A DNA stretch of 64,000 nucleotides from Podocnemis expansa (taxonomy: Eukaryota > Chordata > Testudines > Podocnemididae). The first letter of the stretch is position 1. Each line of letters begins with the position of its first letter. Both the position numbers and the translations under genes were made by a program. This document shows positions 31,201-42,340 of this stretch, piece after piece. The notes under the pieces are model-generated. The model searched no databases and was not told the origin of the DNA. It saw nothing but the letters and a program-made list of their open reading frames with translations. Where the stretch lies: NCBI GenBank assembly GCA_007922195.1, contig ML681998.1:12588357-12652356 (forward strand). The letters are read 5' to 3'.

Positions 31201-33623
31201 ACAGGGCTCTAATGGGAGGCCTGAATCTGTGGTCATTCTGCAAGGTCACCTCCTTATGAAGCAGACACTAGTGGAAGAATAATTCCCGACTTCACTAAGA
31301 GAAAAAGCATGTGCTTGTTCACTGGTGGCTTTCCAGAGAGAAAGGGTGAGATTTATGGAGTTACAAGCCCTGGGTTTGTGTCCCAGCACTGGGTACACAT
31401 CCATACTGTAATTAGATATGGACAGCAGACCTGTGCCAGTAGACTTGGGCTCATGGGGCTCAGATTAAAGGGCAGTTTACCTGTCATGTAGACATTTGGA
31501 TTTAGCCCAAGCACTGAAACTCCACCTGCTTGCAGGGTCCCAGAGCCTGGGCTGAACCCAAAATGTCTATACCAGAGATAATCCCTTAGGACTCTGAATC
31601 AGCTGGAACAGGCCTGTCACAGGGTTTTAACTGCAATGTAGGCATCCCCCCACATTTCCAGTGATCTGATCTTGGAGAAATCAGACATTCCTTCCCTGTG
31701 GGTTCCCAGTCTCTTCAATTAAGATAGTGCTTCTTCCACCTGATGACATGGCTCTGAGAACATCATTAATGCCTGCAAGACTCTTTAAATCCTATAAGGG
31801 TGGGCACAGGTACTTTTTCATCATTTTTATTGCTCTTGTCTGATTTATGACTAAAGTTTAAAAAAATCAAAACCAAAACCAACTGGGTACGTTTGGTCTT
31901 GAGAAAAGATGCCTGAGAGGAGACCTGATAGTCTTCACATCTTAAGCACTGTTATACAGAGAAAGATGTTCCATTGTTTTCCATGTCCACTGAAGGAAGG
32001 ACAAGAAGTAATGGCTTAATGTGCAGTGAGGGAGATTTAGGTTAGCTATTAGAAATTTTTCCTAACTATAAAGTTATTTAAACACTGAGCTAAGTTTCCA
32101 TGAGAGGTTATAAAATCTCCATCTTTGGAGATTTTAAAGATGATGATATTGGACAAATTCTGTCAGGGATAGCCTAGGCATACTTGTATACTACTTCAGC
32201 CCAGGTGGCTAGATTAGACAATTCCCAAAGGTCCTTTCCACCCCTATATTTCTAGGAAGTACCTACACAGGATAGTCTGTCATATTAGCTGTGTGAGTAA
32301 CTGCCTCTGACTTCAACAGGAAGGGAGTATATGGCTAATCAAAATAATTAGGTCCCAGAAGCACAAATTACAATGCCAAGACTGGACATCTAATTATTCA
32401 CTCCCAGCTTGGCCATCATGCAGAAGAGTTTTCAAATCAGGCATAAAGATATCATCAGCTTATCTTAAAATGTTGGCATATCTGTGCTTTGTTCATTCAC
32501 TTAAAACTGAAGCTTCTAATTCATTTTTAAAGCACTTGGGCTAAATGAATTTTAACCAGTTATGTATTGTACTTCTTCGCAATCAACAGTAATTCATGCC
32601 CTGTGTATATGCGTCATTATCAGCAACAGAAAAATATATTTACCTTGGACTACTTGGATTATGACACTCCTCATCTCCACAGCTAGTTTCATTTAGATTG
32701 TGACAGGTATTATGGACAGCATACACAGACATACTGGGATGTTCAATTAGAAGGTTCTCCATAGGACTGGTTTCCACCTTGATAGTGGTTAATCCCCCTG
32801 CAGTAAAACATGGGGGTGGGGTAATAAACCAGCTCTCCTCCATGGGACACGAGTCAAACTGGATGAAGCAAGACTCGTTGTCATCAGACAAACACTCTAA
32901 TGAAGTCGGTAAACAAGAAAAAACTGATGAGTGGTCAGCAGCTGATGTTTCACTGATGTCTGCTTCTTCTGTTGAAAAGTTAGTGCAAGTGTCTAGTGAA
33001 GTTGTCCATTGTTCCAGTTGCCGCAGAGGAAGTTAAACCACCGCAGACAGGTGATTGCGGGAGATGGAGACCAGCAAGTTCATATGGAGCAAGAGGAGAA
33101 TAAAAACAAAACAAAAAAAAGGTCTACCATCAGCATGTACACAAACATTTCACAAACAAACAAATAAAAGGGAAGTTATCAGGAAACTCTTTCCCAAGTC
33201 AGATATAAAAATCAACAGTGCTGCCAGAAAAGTGATACAATTGTGTAATACAGAGTGTTCAGTGTCAATAAATATTATCCGTACAAGTAGTTCTACTGAA
33301 CTCTGAGCTTGTTAATCTTATGAAACTGACGTCAGTTTCCCTAGTTAGCTTACACAAGATGTTTTGTGGTTTGTTGTTTTACACAAATCCATGTTATTTA
33401 TGCTTAAACTAAAAATTCCTCTGGAGCTACTGCTTTCTTTATACAGTAGTATGATAAATATAATTCCCTACTTCCTGCTGTAGAGGTTATGTTTAACAGA
33501 CATCTTACCTATAAAGTCAACCAGAATCCATTCATCATCATCTTCTTTTTCACTGAATTCTGGCTCCTGGCTGGACAAATTTTTGATCTCTCCCACAAAC
33601 ATATTATTCAGCCTCTGGAACAT
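27970..33623 (-). CDS. TP53INP1: Tumor protein p53-inducible nuclear protein 1, complete coding sequence in three exons
   Basis: TP53INP1 is a p53/p73-induced stress protein that works in PML bodies with HIPK2 and in autophagy through LC3/GABARAP binding. The three exons join in phase (38 codons +1 base; 2 bases +115 codons +2; 1 base +82 codons and TGA) to 237 residues; human isoform beta has 240. Visible features: N-terminal MFQRLNNMFVGEI; the acidic EDDDEWILVDFI, which is the LIR motif (W-x-x-L) near residues 30-37; a Ser/Glu/Asp-rich PEST-like stretch; EESWFITPPPCFTAGGLTTI, highly conserved; and the C-terminal domain with NEMGQHIHCYVATLAAH, LNRNSLRRQNLTRDCH and terminal RQYNY. No frameshift or stop is seen. 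The alternative exon that gives the short isoform alpha was not identified. Confidence 0.97.
31420..31655 (+). mobile_element. Possible MITE
   Basis: It has the '..gacttgggctcatggggctcag..' and '..cagagcctgggctgaaccc..' wording and a 'aactgcaatgtaggcatcc' right end that resembles short DNA transposons in this class of genome. Termini are not clean. Confidence 0.4.
31885..32255 (+). mobile_element. CR1 LINE 3' end
   Basis: Diagnostic segments: TGCCTGAGAGGAGACCTGAT, GAAGGACAAGAAGTAATGG, a '..ccaggtggctagattagac..' near the end, and terminal CCTATATTTCTA. It is heavily mutated with no open frame. Confidence 0.85.
32644..32992 (-). CDS. TP53INP1: TP53INP1 central coding exon
   Basis: 349 bases between the acceptor CTTCACTAG and the donor GTAAAT. 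The split Asp codon joins the previous exon to give DTCTNFSTEEADIS, and the exon ends NPSSP plus two bases of Arg. It holds the PEST-like Ser/Thr/Glu stretch and the conserved MEESWFITPPPCFTAGG and IKVETSPMENLLIEHPSMSV blocks. The acceptor's pyrimidine tract is weak, but the phase fits. Confidence 0.94.
32993..33508 (-). other. TP53INP1: TP53INP1 intron 2
   Basis: A short intron of about 515 bases between the start-codon exon and the central exon. No element is recognised in it. Confidence 0.85.
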
Positions 33624-33625
33624 TA
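33509..33625 (-). CDS. TP53INP1: TP53INP1 start-codon exon
   Basis: ATG at 33623-33621 opens MFQRLNNMFVGEI. The donor GTAAGATG follows ..GACTTTATAG after one base of the next codon. A pyrimidine-rich TCTCATCCTTGCCTTAG just upstream is the likely acceptor, leaving only TA before ATG; a longer 5' extent is possible. Encodes the LIR-containing acidic N-terminus. Confidence 0.92.
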
Positions 33626-34394
33626 CTAAGGCAAGGATGAGACTTTGGCTAGTAAGCCTTTGTATCCAAAAAATTCAAGACACAGGTTCACACTTATACT
33701 AGAAAAATGGCAGAGACATGAGATTAAAGTGCATAGATGCTTTATCAGCTTACGTATGGATCATGGAGAGTCATGGTTTGTAAACAGTTTATACAAAACC
33801 TGCAAAGAGAAAAAAAGAGTAATTTTAGTGCTTAAAGTAATTAATCTCTTTGTAAATGACAAGTCAGAACTCAGATAGGGACAATTCTGGATTGCAGGTT
33901 TTGAGCAATAGCTTACATGACTCAAAGCATGTCACATGGATATACAACACTTTTTTTCATTGGCCCACAGCATCATCCCCTGCCAACAACCAGCACAACA
34001 GGAAGAGGCCTGAAGAAGGAAAGACCCAGGCGGGCTCTTATGACATGGTTGCTCAAAACCCTCCACCTGGATTCTGCCCTACATACAACAGTCTGCACAA
34101 GTCCCGACCCCATGCCCAAAAGCTTCAAGAATGTGAGGGTGGCAAGAGCCATCTCTGCAGAGACCTTGTGCTCTAAGATCTCTGTCCAAAATGGCTCCAG
34201 AAGGAGTGATGTGACTTACAACTTCCTCTGAGAGCCTTTCCTTCGTCCACTTAAGTGAGGGAGGGAGGAACTCCAAGAAGCAGTGATACTGTTTCCGGAT
34301 GTATTATCTAAGCAGTCCACATTGCAGGGGGAGAGGAGGAACACCCCCCCCCCACCAATGCATATGTCCCAGTCTGGCAGGCAATCCTCTGCAG

Positions 34395-34572
34395 CAGTAG
34401 TTCTCAACCTTTTGCAGGTCATGACACACTCGGCAGCATACTGCAACCCTACAGGACATACACCCTCCCACCCCCCAGTCCAAATCCAGCCATCTCCTCA
34501 GCTCTTTGTGACACACTTACCACTATGTGGCAACACAGTAATGTGTCCAGACACAGTGGTTGAGAACCACTG
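34395..34572 (+). mobile_element. hAT-type element, copy 3, perfect 8-bp TSD (TP53INP1 intron 1)
   Basis: It begins CAGTAGTTCTCAACC and ends GGTTGAGAACCACTG. CTCTGCAG flanks it on both sides (34387-34394 and 34573-34580). It is the same family as the copies at 1326 and 3771. Confidence 0.93.
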
Positions 34573-35828
34573 CTCTGCAGGGTCCCAGTGACACAGAATG
34601 CAGGGCCTGCAGCTGAATGTCTGTATCAAACAAAGAAGGTATACACAGAGCACACCACTGTCCTGGAGCAGTCCAGGGCTCTGCTTGAATGTTAACATAC
34701 TACAGAAGAAAATATAATCAAGTTCAAAAGTGCATTGGTGTGGTTATAAAGTGGGATCATTTTCAGGGTGACCATTAGATACTATTGTGCACTGTGAGGT
34801 ACTAAGTAACTAATGCAAATCCTGGCTGCACCACCACAATTTGAGAACAAAGTTGCTTCCTTCTATTTCATTATAAGCAAAATTAATTTCTCAACAGAAG
34901 ACACTTCCCTAAATTTATATTTAAAAGACTATCAGTTTCAGCCTGAACTATATATATTTTGTGGCTGAAGCTGAAAAGCTTTTACTCACTGAACATTTAA
35001 GAAAAAAAGATGTCCAAGTTCCTGAGACCACCACAACTATACAAAATCACCTGCTGCTGTCACTATATTTGGACTATTGACACAGTTAAAGTAGTGCTGT
35101 CAAAATGCTACATTTTTTAAATAATATTCAGGTACTTAAACTACAGTCAATTTTATTTTAAACATGCATAGCTTCATTTCCACCTTTTAAGTTAATTATT
35201 AGAATGCGTGGGTAAACATGGTGCCTCACTTACATAATCTCACCTCTCTTCCTGGATAGTCTATGATAGACACTAGGTAAGCTAGAGACATATACAAAAG
35301 GTATGAATTTCTATATTCAGATAGCTTGTGAAAATGCAAGACAAACTATGCTAGAGGAGACATTCAAAATAATTATTTATACAAAGCACAGCAAAAATAA
35401 ACTATAAAAATTTGATTTCTAAGGAGATCATTATCTTGCCAGAACATGAACTCCAAGTCTCCATGTCAATGTACCGTAACAGTGTAACTCATGAACCAAA
35501 AGATCTCTTTCTGATGGATTCCAGAAAATTAAAGGAAGAGCCTTTTGCTAGTTACCTCTGTTTATCATTGGAGTTTCTCTCCTGTTTGTTAAGTTACCTA
35601 AGAGCTCATTTACATTCTGACACTGGGATCCAATGCTCTTGATGCCTTTAGATTTGTTGCATTTCTACAGCACATGGGACCTCAGTCAAAGGCTGAAAAG
35701 TAAGAGTACTGATCAAGAAACATGGCAATACTGGATAATTAAGGTGTCAACAGTTTCTATAAATACAGCTGCCAGCAGCATGAACTGGGGTTGGTGCTAC
35801 TTGGTTTGCTATACAGCTGTGTTTACTG

Positions 35829-36033
35829 CAGTGGTTCCCAACTTTTTCTTGGCTGTGGCACACCCTGATACCTTAAATTATTTTGAGACACACCACCATA
35901 TAGTCTGTAAATGAACTCATGAATATTCATGAGAACCCAGAACTCTGAGAAGTTTTTCAAAAAATTCCATGGCACACTTGCTTGGGCCTTAAAGCACACC
36001 TGTGTGCCCTGGCACACTGGTTGGGAAACACTA
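35829..36033 (+). mobile_element. hAT-type element, second family, perfect 8-bp TSD
   Basis: The left end is CAGTGGTTCCCAACTTTTTC and the right end CTGGTTGGGAAACACTA. GTTTACTG is duplicated at 35821-35828 and 36034-36041. The interior has '..tggcacacttg..' and '..ccctggcacac..' wording. Confidence 0.93.
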
Positions 36034-36249
36034 GTTTACTGCAAAGAATATGCAGTATAACAATGGTTACAATAGCTGACTGAGAGCTGTGTGTGAAATT
36101 ACAGCAAAATGGGGGCTAGCTAATTTCTTGTCTGTAAGAACGTGGCTCCCCAAGTTATCCTATCCCCATGCTAAAGTCACTACTAGTGTCATTACTCAGT
36201 ACTCTCTGGGCAACCACCAGGAGGCTCCAAAAGAGCAAGTTTTTAATCA

Positions 36250-36350
36250 AAGCTGAAAGAGGTACAAACAAGGAGCCTGCTGGTACTTCTAAAGACTAAC
36301 AAATTTATTCATTGCATGAGCTTCCATTGGAGAAAATCCCTTTGGAAAGC
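36250..36350 (-). repeat. P-repeat fragment
   Basis: In reverse complement it reads GGGATTTTCTCC..GGAAGCTCATGCAATGAATAAATTTGTTAGTC, matching the core and downstream part of the P-repeat. The CTGA segment is absent or lost. Confidence 0.65.
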
Positions 36351-36584
36351 AGTACAGTTAACCTTCACTGTTATCACAAAGATATTGGAGCCATGGGGGA
36401 CAGTTCTCTCAAAACATGTGCTCCATGTGCAACAAAAGCTACAAGAATGTTAAAAACTATTAGGAAAGGGATAATTAATAATTAAAAAACAAACAAACAA
36501 CACAGTGCCACATCACTATATAAATCAATGGAACTCCCAGTTCCACACACTGAGTACCATAAGCCCTATCCCAGGAAAGATAAT

Positions 36585-37192
36585 AGAACTGGAAAATGCA
36601 CAGAGATGGGCAACAAAAATAACTGTGATATGGTACAGCTTCCATGTTAGGAGAGATTTAAAAAAGCAGGACTGTTCATCTTAGGAAAGAAATGACTAAG
36701 GGGAGGGGGTATATGATAGAGGCATATAAACATGAATGATGTGGAGAAAGTGAGTATTTATCTTTTTCACATAACACAAGAACCAGAGGTCACTCAAGGA
36801 AATTTATAGGCAGCCCTTCTGCCCCCCAACAAACATAAAAAACCCACAAAGTACTTCTTCACACAATGCATAGTTAATCTGTGGAACTTGTTGCCAGTGG
36901 ATGTCTGAAGACCTAAAGTAAAACTGGATTGAAAAAAAATTATGAGACAAGTTCAGAGGATAGGTCTATCAATGTCTATAGCCAAGATGGGCATGGATGG
37001 AACCACATGCTCCTCTGAGCTTCTGACTGCCAGAAGCAAGCAGGGACTGAACAAAAGGGGATGGATTATTCAATCATTGCCCTGTTCTGTTCATTCCCCA
37101 TGAGGTATCTGGCACCATGAACTGTCAAAAGACAGGACAGTGGGCACTAGATGGACCACAGGTGTATGGCCAGTTTTATGTTCTTACATGTG
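36585..37192 (+). mobile_element. CR1/L3-type LINE 3' end
   Basis: Diagnostic wording runs in order: ATAGAACTGGAAAATGCACA, GGGCAACAAAAATAACTG, GGAACTTGTTGCCAGTGGAT, GGGCACTAGATGGACCACAG and the terminal GCCAGTTTTATGTTCTT. It is a 5'-truncated, frame-broken copy in TP53INP1 intron 1. Confidence 0.88.
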
Positions 37193-37350
37193 GCAGACTG
37201 TTTCTCCATCCACTGTAACAGCTTTCAGTGCATTGACTTAAACAAGGTGGGTACCATTTTGCTTTGTAAACTTCATTTTCTACAATACGGTGTAGCTACT
37301 GTCTCAGTATTTAATCTTCGATCAACTTTACTGTATTTTGCTTCTTCCAG

Positions 37351-37383
37351 GTACAGATATCAACCCAGAAGAAAGTTCACAAG
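37351..37383 (+). other. Exon-like 33-base segment with consensus splice sites on the plus strand
   Basis: TTTTGCTTCTTCCAG precedes the segment and GTAAGG follows it. The segment is 33 bases long, open in all relevant frames, and antisense to TP53INP1. I do not recognise the peptide. It could be a microexon of an antisense RNA or a chance pairing of splice consensus sites. Confidence 0.2.
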
Positions 37384-39020
37384 GTAAGGTTGTCAGCCCT
37401 GTCTTTTTACTGACATTCCACTTTAAAATTCATATCAAATCTGTGGTGGTTGTGGAGAATGCAATAGCTTGAAATGTAGTGTGCTGAAAATATAACAAAT
37501 GAAAAATTGCAACTTCCAGGTGTCAATGAAAGCGATACAGGTTTTCTAGCTCCATCTTAATTCATGTACTATTTTCAGTCACATTTTATTTTTTAAACTT
37601 TCAGCCAAAGAAATGGCAGGTGTCTGGAGATTTTTTAAAAATTAGTATTATTTTGAGAAGGGAGGAACAGGAGAAAGGTAAAATGGACTCTTTAAGGCAA
37701 TCTTAAAATTAAACACTATTTTCATAGTAGGTCAACAGTCAGGCCCAGCAGACTTGTGTTCTTTTATGCATAATGGAAGTGTGATACTGAGTAAACTCAA
37801 AATTACTGTAGATGGCATAATAGCTTCTCTGAAGCAAGTGGATACTCTGAAACAACTACCAAGTCTCCAACATTTGTTTGGTATTTTGAATACTGGTAAA
37901 ACATTAACAAGGAAGTTACTCTGAACCTCTGTCAGAGATAGATGATACAAAGATATAGATGTAATGATTGAGGTACACTAGGATATTTGTAATTTATGGG
38001 ACTCCTAGTCTATTGAGAACTTATTGCAAATCTGGTTTCTGGAAGTCTCCAGGTTCTCTCTCAGATATCAAGAGAACTGGTCCATTTAGTGCCAACATTA
38101 GAAAGGTCCAATCAGAGTCACTGATATTCCTTTCAAGATCAATGATAGTGAACAGATAGTTTTGACTTACAGGAAATACAGGCAGTGTCTTTTTGCTGAA
38201 AATATGTATGCTCTCATATAAGAGACACCTCATCTTTACAGAGAATAAAAATGAATACAGGTAGACAAAACGCTAAGTACTGGACTGTCCATGGTTAGAT
38301 GGCCACAAGGTGGCCTCATTAAGGCCTATAACTCCTTACTCACATGCATAGTTGTGTTAGTCATGCCTAGACAGCACCTCCAGGCATGCCTGGCAGGACA
38401 GCAGGCACGGCACATTGGTGTTTACACAGAAACTTCACCTGTGAGCTATTTCTAGACAGTAAAGCAAGAAACAAACCAAAGGTTTTACCCAGTATGCATC
38501 CAGCCAACTTCGTTGGCCAATGCAATCTGGACCACAAAAAGGGAAGAGACTTACTACACTCCACATTCACCTTCCAAGAGGAGAACCTAGAGAAAAAGGG
38601 CTCCTTCCTAGAGCAAAGATGTGCAGAACTGGGAGTGTTCCCGCTGGAAATAATTTTCAAGACCTTGGAGAGTGGACTTCAACTGGTTCTCCTTTGTAGA
38701 ACTGTGTTCTAATTAAGTATGCACTCCAGCTCCTTTACACCAATCTGTCACTATACAGGAATACAAAATACTGGAGCTCTCTGATCATGGTTTTGGGTAG
38801 TGGTACCACCCTGGAGAAAAATGGGCATCTAAATACTCTGTCATTGAAGGAGCCACCACCTGATTTTCAAGAGATGGTGTTGTCTCTGTCTAGCATTCTT
38901 CTGAATGAGCTGAAGACAAAACCCAACGTTTCTCTGCCATCGTGTTTCTTCTCCTCCTTTGCAACTTGAGGCCGTTCCTAGAGCAAAAGCTCACATGAAG
39001 CCTCTTCTTTTTGGCTAAGC

Positions 39021-39207
39021 CAGTAGTTGTCAAACTTAGGATCGGGACCCAGTACTGGGTTGCAGACCCTTAGGCACTGGGTTGCGGCGCCCCTGCTGCC
39101 ACTGCCAAAAGACTGGAATACATTGCTTAAAGATGTAATTGTTGTGTCGAGGGCATAAATGATTTTTTTCACCTAGGTCCTGATAAAAAAAAGTTTGAAA
39201 ACCCCTG
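39021..39207 (+). mobile_element. hAT-type element, third family, 7-of-8 TSD
   Basis: The left end is CAGTAGTTGTCAAACTTAGG and the right end AAAAGTTTGAAAACCCCTG. The flanks are GGCTAAGC and AGCTAAGC, one mismatch apart. Confidence 0.85.
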
Positions 39208-40522
39208 AGCTAAGCCAAAACAGCTTGTCTGTACTTAACCTGCGCCAGGGCTGAACCCTAGCATCCTTGGCTGGGTAGTCAGTGCTTATACCCCAATACC
39301 TTTCCTTACATTTTCAGCTTGGCATCTCTTAGTAGCTGAGCTGAACTCTTTCTACAGATGCTTGCAAAAGTGACCACTACCCTTGATGAATTAATTGGTC
39401 TCTACCTAGGGTTACCAGATATCAGGCAAAAGGAGAACATGTCCTCCTTTTTACCTTCACGTCCCCCATCCAGCAGGCATTTTAAAAATGATTTTGTCTG
39501 GCTTTTTGCTGACAGGAGTTAAAGTATGTTGGAAGGCTGGGCAACACCCTCTTTTTAGGGGGAAGGATTGCAGGGCCCCCCAAAACCAGACGAATATTAC
39601 ATTAATGCTACCTTTTCTCCATCCGTCCTCCTTTTCGTATTTTCCTGTCCTCCTTTCCACGCTTTGGTATCCCGTAGCCCTATCTCTACCTCCCTGAAAC
39701 CCATAAGGGGAGGTGCCAGGCAGCCCTCACCCCAGCCAGAGGCTCGTGATTTTAGGCGGAAAGCGTGCAGCTTAACTCCACACCCAGCCCGGCCAGGGCA
39801 GAGGCCAGAGGGCCGGGCCGGGCCGGGTGCGAGGGGCTCAGCCGCACGTGGCTCCACCCCAGAGCTGGTGGCCAGGCGGGCCGGCGCGGGGTCACATGCC
39901 CGGGTTTGTTTTCCTCGCCAGGCGCCTCCTCCCGGCCTGCGGGGCTGCACCTGACTGGAGCAAACGAGCCTCGCCCAGGCCCCGACACCCCCGGCGGCGG
40001 AGGGAGGCACGAACGGGTCGCGGCGGCGCCCGGCAAGGGGAAGGGGGAACAAAGCGGCGCATCGGGGGCAGCGCCGCTGCGCGCAAGAGAGTGGGGCTGG
40101 AGGGGCCGTAGCCAGCAGTCTCCCCGCCACTTGAAATTGGGGGGCTCAGCAATTTGGGGTAACGCTGCTACAAGTGGGGTGGCAGGGACCCCCGGGGACA
40201 GAGGCAGCGCGTTTCCCGCCCCACGGCTGCGGCAGGTGCGCCGTAGGGAAAGTCACTCCGGAGTGACGCCGCTTCGGGCGGCCGCTGTTCACACGCCGCG
40301 GAGAAAGACCCTCCCGCGCGCCCCGCTTTGCAGAGGGGCCGCGCACCTGCAGCTCCCGCGCTGCCCCCGTGCCTGTGACCGCAGGGACAGGCTTCAGTCT
40401 CCGCTTCGGAGCCCGTGTGTCTACACGGCCGGGCTGGCGTCCAGGGCCGGGGCTGGTTTGGGGGTCTCGGGGCGGGGAAGGGGCAGCGGCTGGCTGTGTG
40501 CAGCAAAACAAACACGAGTCCG

Positions 40523-40673
40523 GGGCGCTTTGACAGACGAAGAAGTGTCTTTATCGCGTGAGCCTTGGTGGGAGGAAAATCCCACTTCCTGGGAGGCAAG
40601 CGTCTGACGCAGCGGGATTTTCTCCCACGAAGGCTCACGCCATAAAGACACTTCTTCGTCTGTCAAAGCGCCC
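40523..40673. repeat. Inverted repeat, about 60-bp arms, GC-rich P-repeat version
   Basis: Arm 1 (40523-40583) and arm 2 (40614-40673) are reverse complements apart from two substitutions and one indel, around a 30-base loop. Arm 2 reads GGGATTTTCTCCCACGAAGG and then CTCACGCCATAAA, which aligns with the P-repeat core. Confidence 0.88.
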
Positions 40674-41036
40674 GGGACGCCTGTGCGCTGGGCGGGGGAA
40701 GTCGGTGGCCCCCGCGGAAGGCGGCTGGGGGGCAGCTGCCACCGGGCTACGCACCAAGCCCCGCCGCCTTCCCGTCCGGGAGGTGGGGCCCGTCTACACC
40801 ACCCCCTCCGACGACGGCGGGCAGGGCAGCGCGACTCCCCCCATGGCTCGCTCTCTTCCTGGCCGCCGGCTTATTATTATCGCTCCGAAACTGCAACACA
40901 GCCGCCCCGACCGACTAGGATTGGAGGGGGGAGCGGCCGGCGCAGAAGGCACCTGCGGCGGCCGATGTGCCGGGGTCGACGACCCCCCTAGCTCCGCATT
41001 AAGCTCCCAGGTCCGCTTCCAGATCGCGCCACTCAC

Positions 41037-41190
41037 CCTCCAGAGAGACGGCGGGGCTGGTGAGGTAGGTGGATGGCGGCAGCGATGGCCCCTGGCTCCG
41101 CAAAGCCGCAGCTGGGTCCCGGGTCCGGTGGCCGCAGCCGCCCCGTCCGCCTCGGGTCCCTGCCGAGCCTTTTGTTGTCAGAGAACCCAG
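41037..41190 (-). other. TP53INP1: Candidate noncoding exon 1 of TP53INP1
   Basis: On the minus strand CTCTGGAGG|GTGAGTGG is a strong donor at 41037/41036. There is no ATG in the sequence just upstream of the donor, as expected for an untranslated exon. The upstream limit (about 41190) is a guess guided by a CCAAT-type site at 41268-41272. Confidence 0.4.
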
Positions 41191-41318
41191 CGAACAGCTG
41201 ATCGGCCCCGGCCGCCAGAGGCTCCGCCCCGCTCCCCAGGGGCCGGGCCGGGCTTCAGAGCCCACCAATGGGAGCCGAGCGGGGCCCCGGGCCGGGCCGG
41301 GACAGGCTGTCACTAACG

Positions 41319-41326
41319 CACGTGAC
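41319..41326 (-). promoter_or_regulatory. E-box, CLEAR-like (GTCACGTG)
   Basis: The minus strand reads GGGTCACGTGCG, an extended palindromic E-box of the kind bound by USF, MITF and TFEB family factors. It lies upstream of the proposed TP53INP1 start. Motif only. Confidence 0.35.
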
Positions 41327-42340
41327 CCGGGCCCCAGCCACACAGAAACTCTGCATCGAGGAGCAAGCCCAGGCAACAAAAGGCAAAAGGGAGAGAGAAA
41401 GAAAGAGAGGAGGAGGGGGGCGAGAGAGGCTGCAAAAGGAGCAGCTACAGCAGGGAGAGGGGACTCGAGAGGGAAGGAGTTTGAGGAGAAAAAAAGGAAA
41501 AAGCAGAGATGAGATGGGCCCGAGGGAGCGCTCAGACACCACAGTCACAGACCTAGCTTAAGAGCCTAAAGAAGGGGAACAAAATGCAGCTAATAAAGAA
41601 TCAGACAAATAAGGGGGCACAACAGCTGCAAGCTCGTGTGTTGGGTGCGCACTGTGTATCCATAGATCAGGCAAAAGTTTCCAGAGGGGTTAGATTAGGT
41701 CCCTCATAGAGCCTGAACTTAACTTCCCCAGTGTGAGCCTGCTTTATGCATTGAGACACAGAGTCCTAACTTCAGCAAAATCCAAGTAATCTGCCTGAAC
41801 TTTCATTTGCAGTGTCAGTGCCCCGAGTGGAATATTCCTAGAATTTGGAACAAATTGGACAAATCATTTGGGAGCTATAATCGGACAGGAGCTGATATGT
41901 ATTTCAGTTGTGAGCTCTACAGCTGCTGGCTGTAGAGGTGGGGGCCCTTGTCCTGTTTCAAAAATGACTTGTCCTAGAAAGTGCCAGATCTATTCGGGGG
42001 TGAAATGTGTAGCTTTTGACAAGTTTTAGGAACGGCAGAATTGCATACTTATTAACAATGGTTTCCTGATAGGCTTAAAAAGGCATTGGAGCATTGCAGA
42101 TATATATATATTTTAATAATTCTGTAATTGTATAGCTGTAGGTGAGGATAACTTGAGTGTCAGGTAGGAAACAACAGTGAGGGATGGAGAAATAGATGGG
42201 TCTAAAAGGAACATAAGAGGGAGCCATGAAAGAAAAGGGAAATCTGGAATTTGGTTGCCAGTAGCTAACATTCAAATGACACAAAGATTGGGGGAGTGGA
42301 AAATGATGGAGAGAATAGGTAGATTGCTAATACAGAGATT

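Larger units (their letters stand above)
28220..32643 (-). other. TP53INP1: TP53INP1 intron 3
   Basis: No further coding exon was recognised. It holds a decayed CR1 tail (31885-32255), a possible MITE (31420-31655), and low-complexity runs such as poly-A at 30783-30795. Elsewhere I see nothing distinctive. Confidence 0.6.
33626..41036 (-). other. TP53INP1: TP53INP1 intron 1 (inferred)
   Basis: Between the start-codon exon and the candidate noncoding exon 1. It contains three hAT copies, a P-repeat fragment, a CR1/L3 end and, from 39720 on, CpG-island sequence with an inverted repeat. Open frames at about 38386-38969 (plus) were read and match nothing I know. Confidence 0.55.
39720..41350. 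promoter_or_regulatory. TP53INP1: CpG island covering the TP53INP1 promoter
   Basis: A sharp rise in CpG and GC content relative to the flanks, placed at the 5' end of TP53INP1. A GC-rich inverted repeat sits within it. Long open frames here are due to composition. The promoter role is inferred from position. Confidence 0.8.

Noticed and set aside
38386..38969. Two plus-strand open frames (108 and 60 codons) in TP53INP1 intron 1
   Set aside because: No recognised domain, no splice context and no similarity I can name. They could be remnants of an unrecognised repeat but cannot be supported as a gene.
39568..41561. Many overlapping open frames at the TP53INP1 CpG island
   Set aside because: Composition artefact. 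Mirrored peptides on the two strands near 40.5-40.7 kb come from the inverted repeat.
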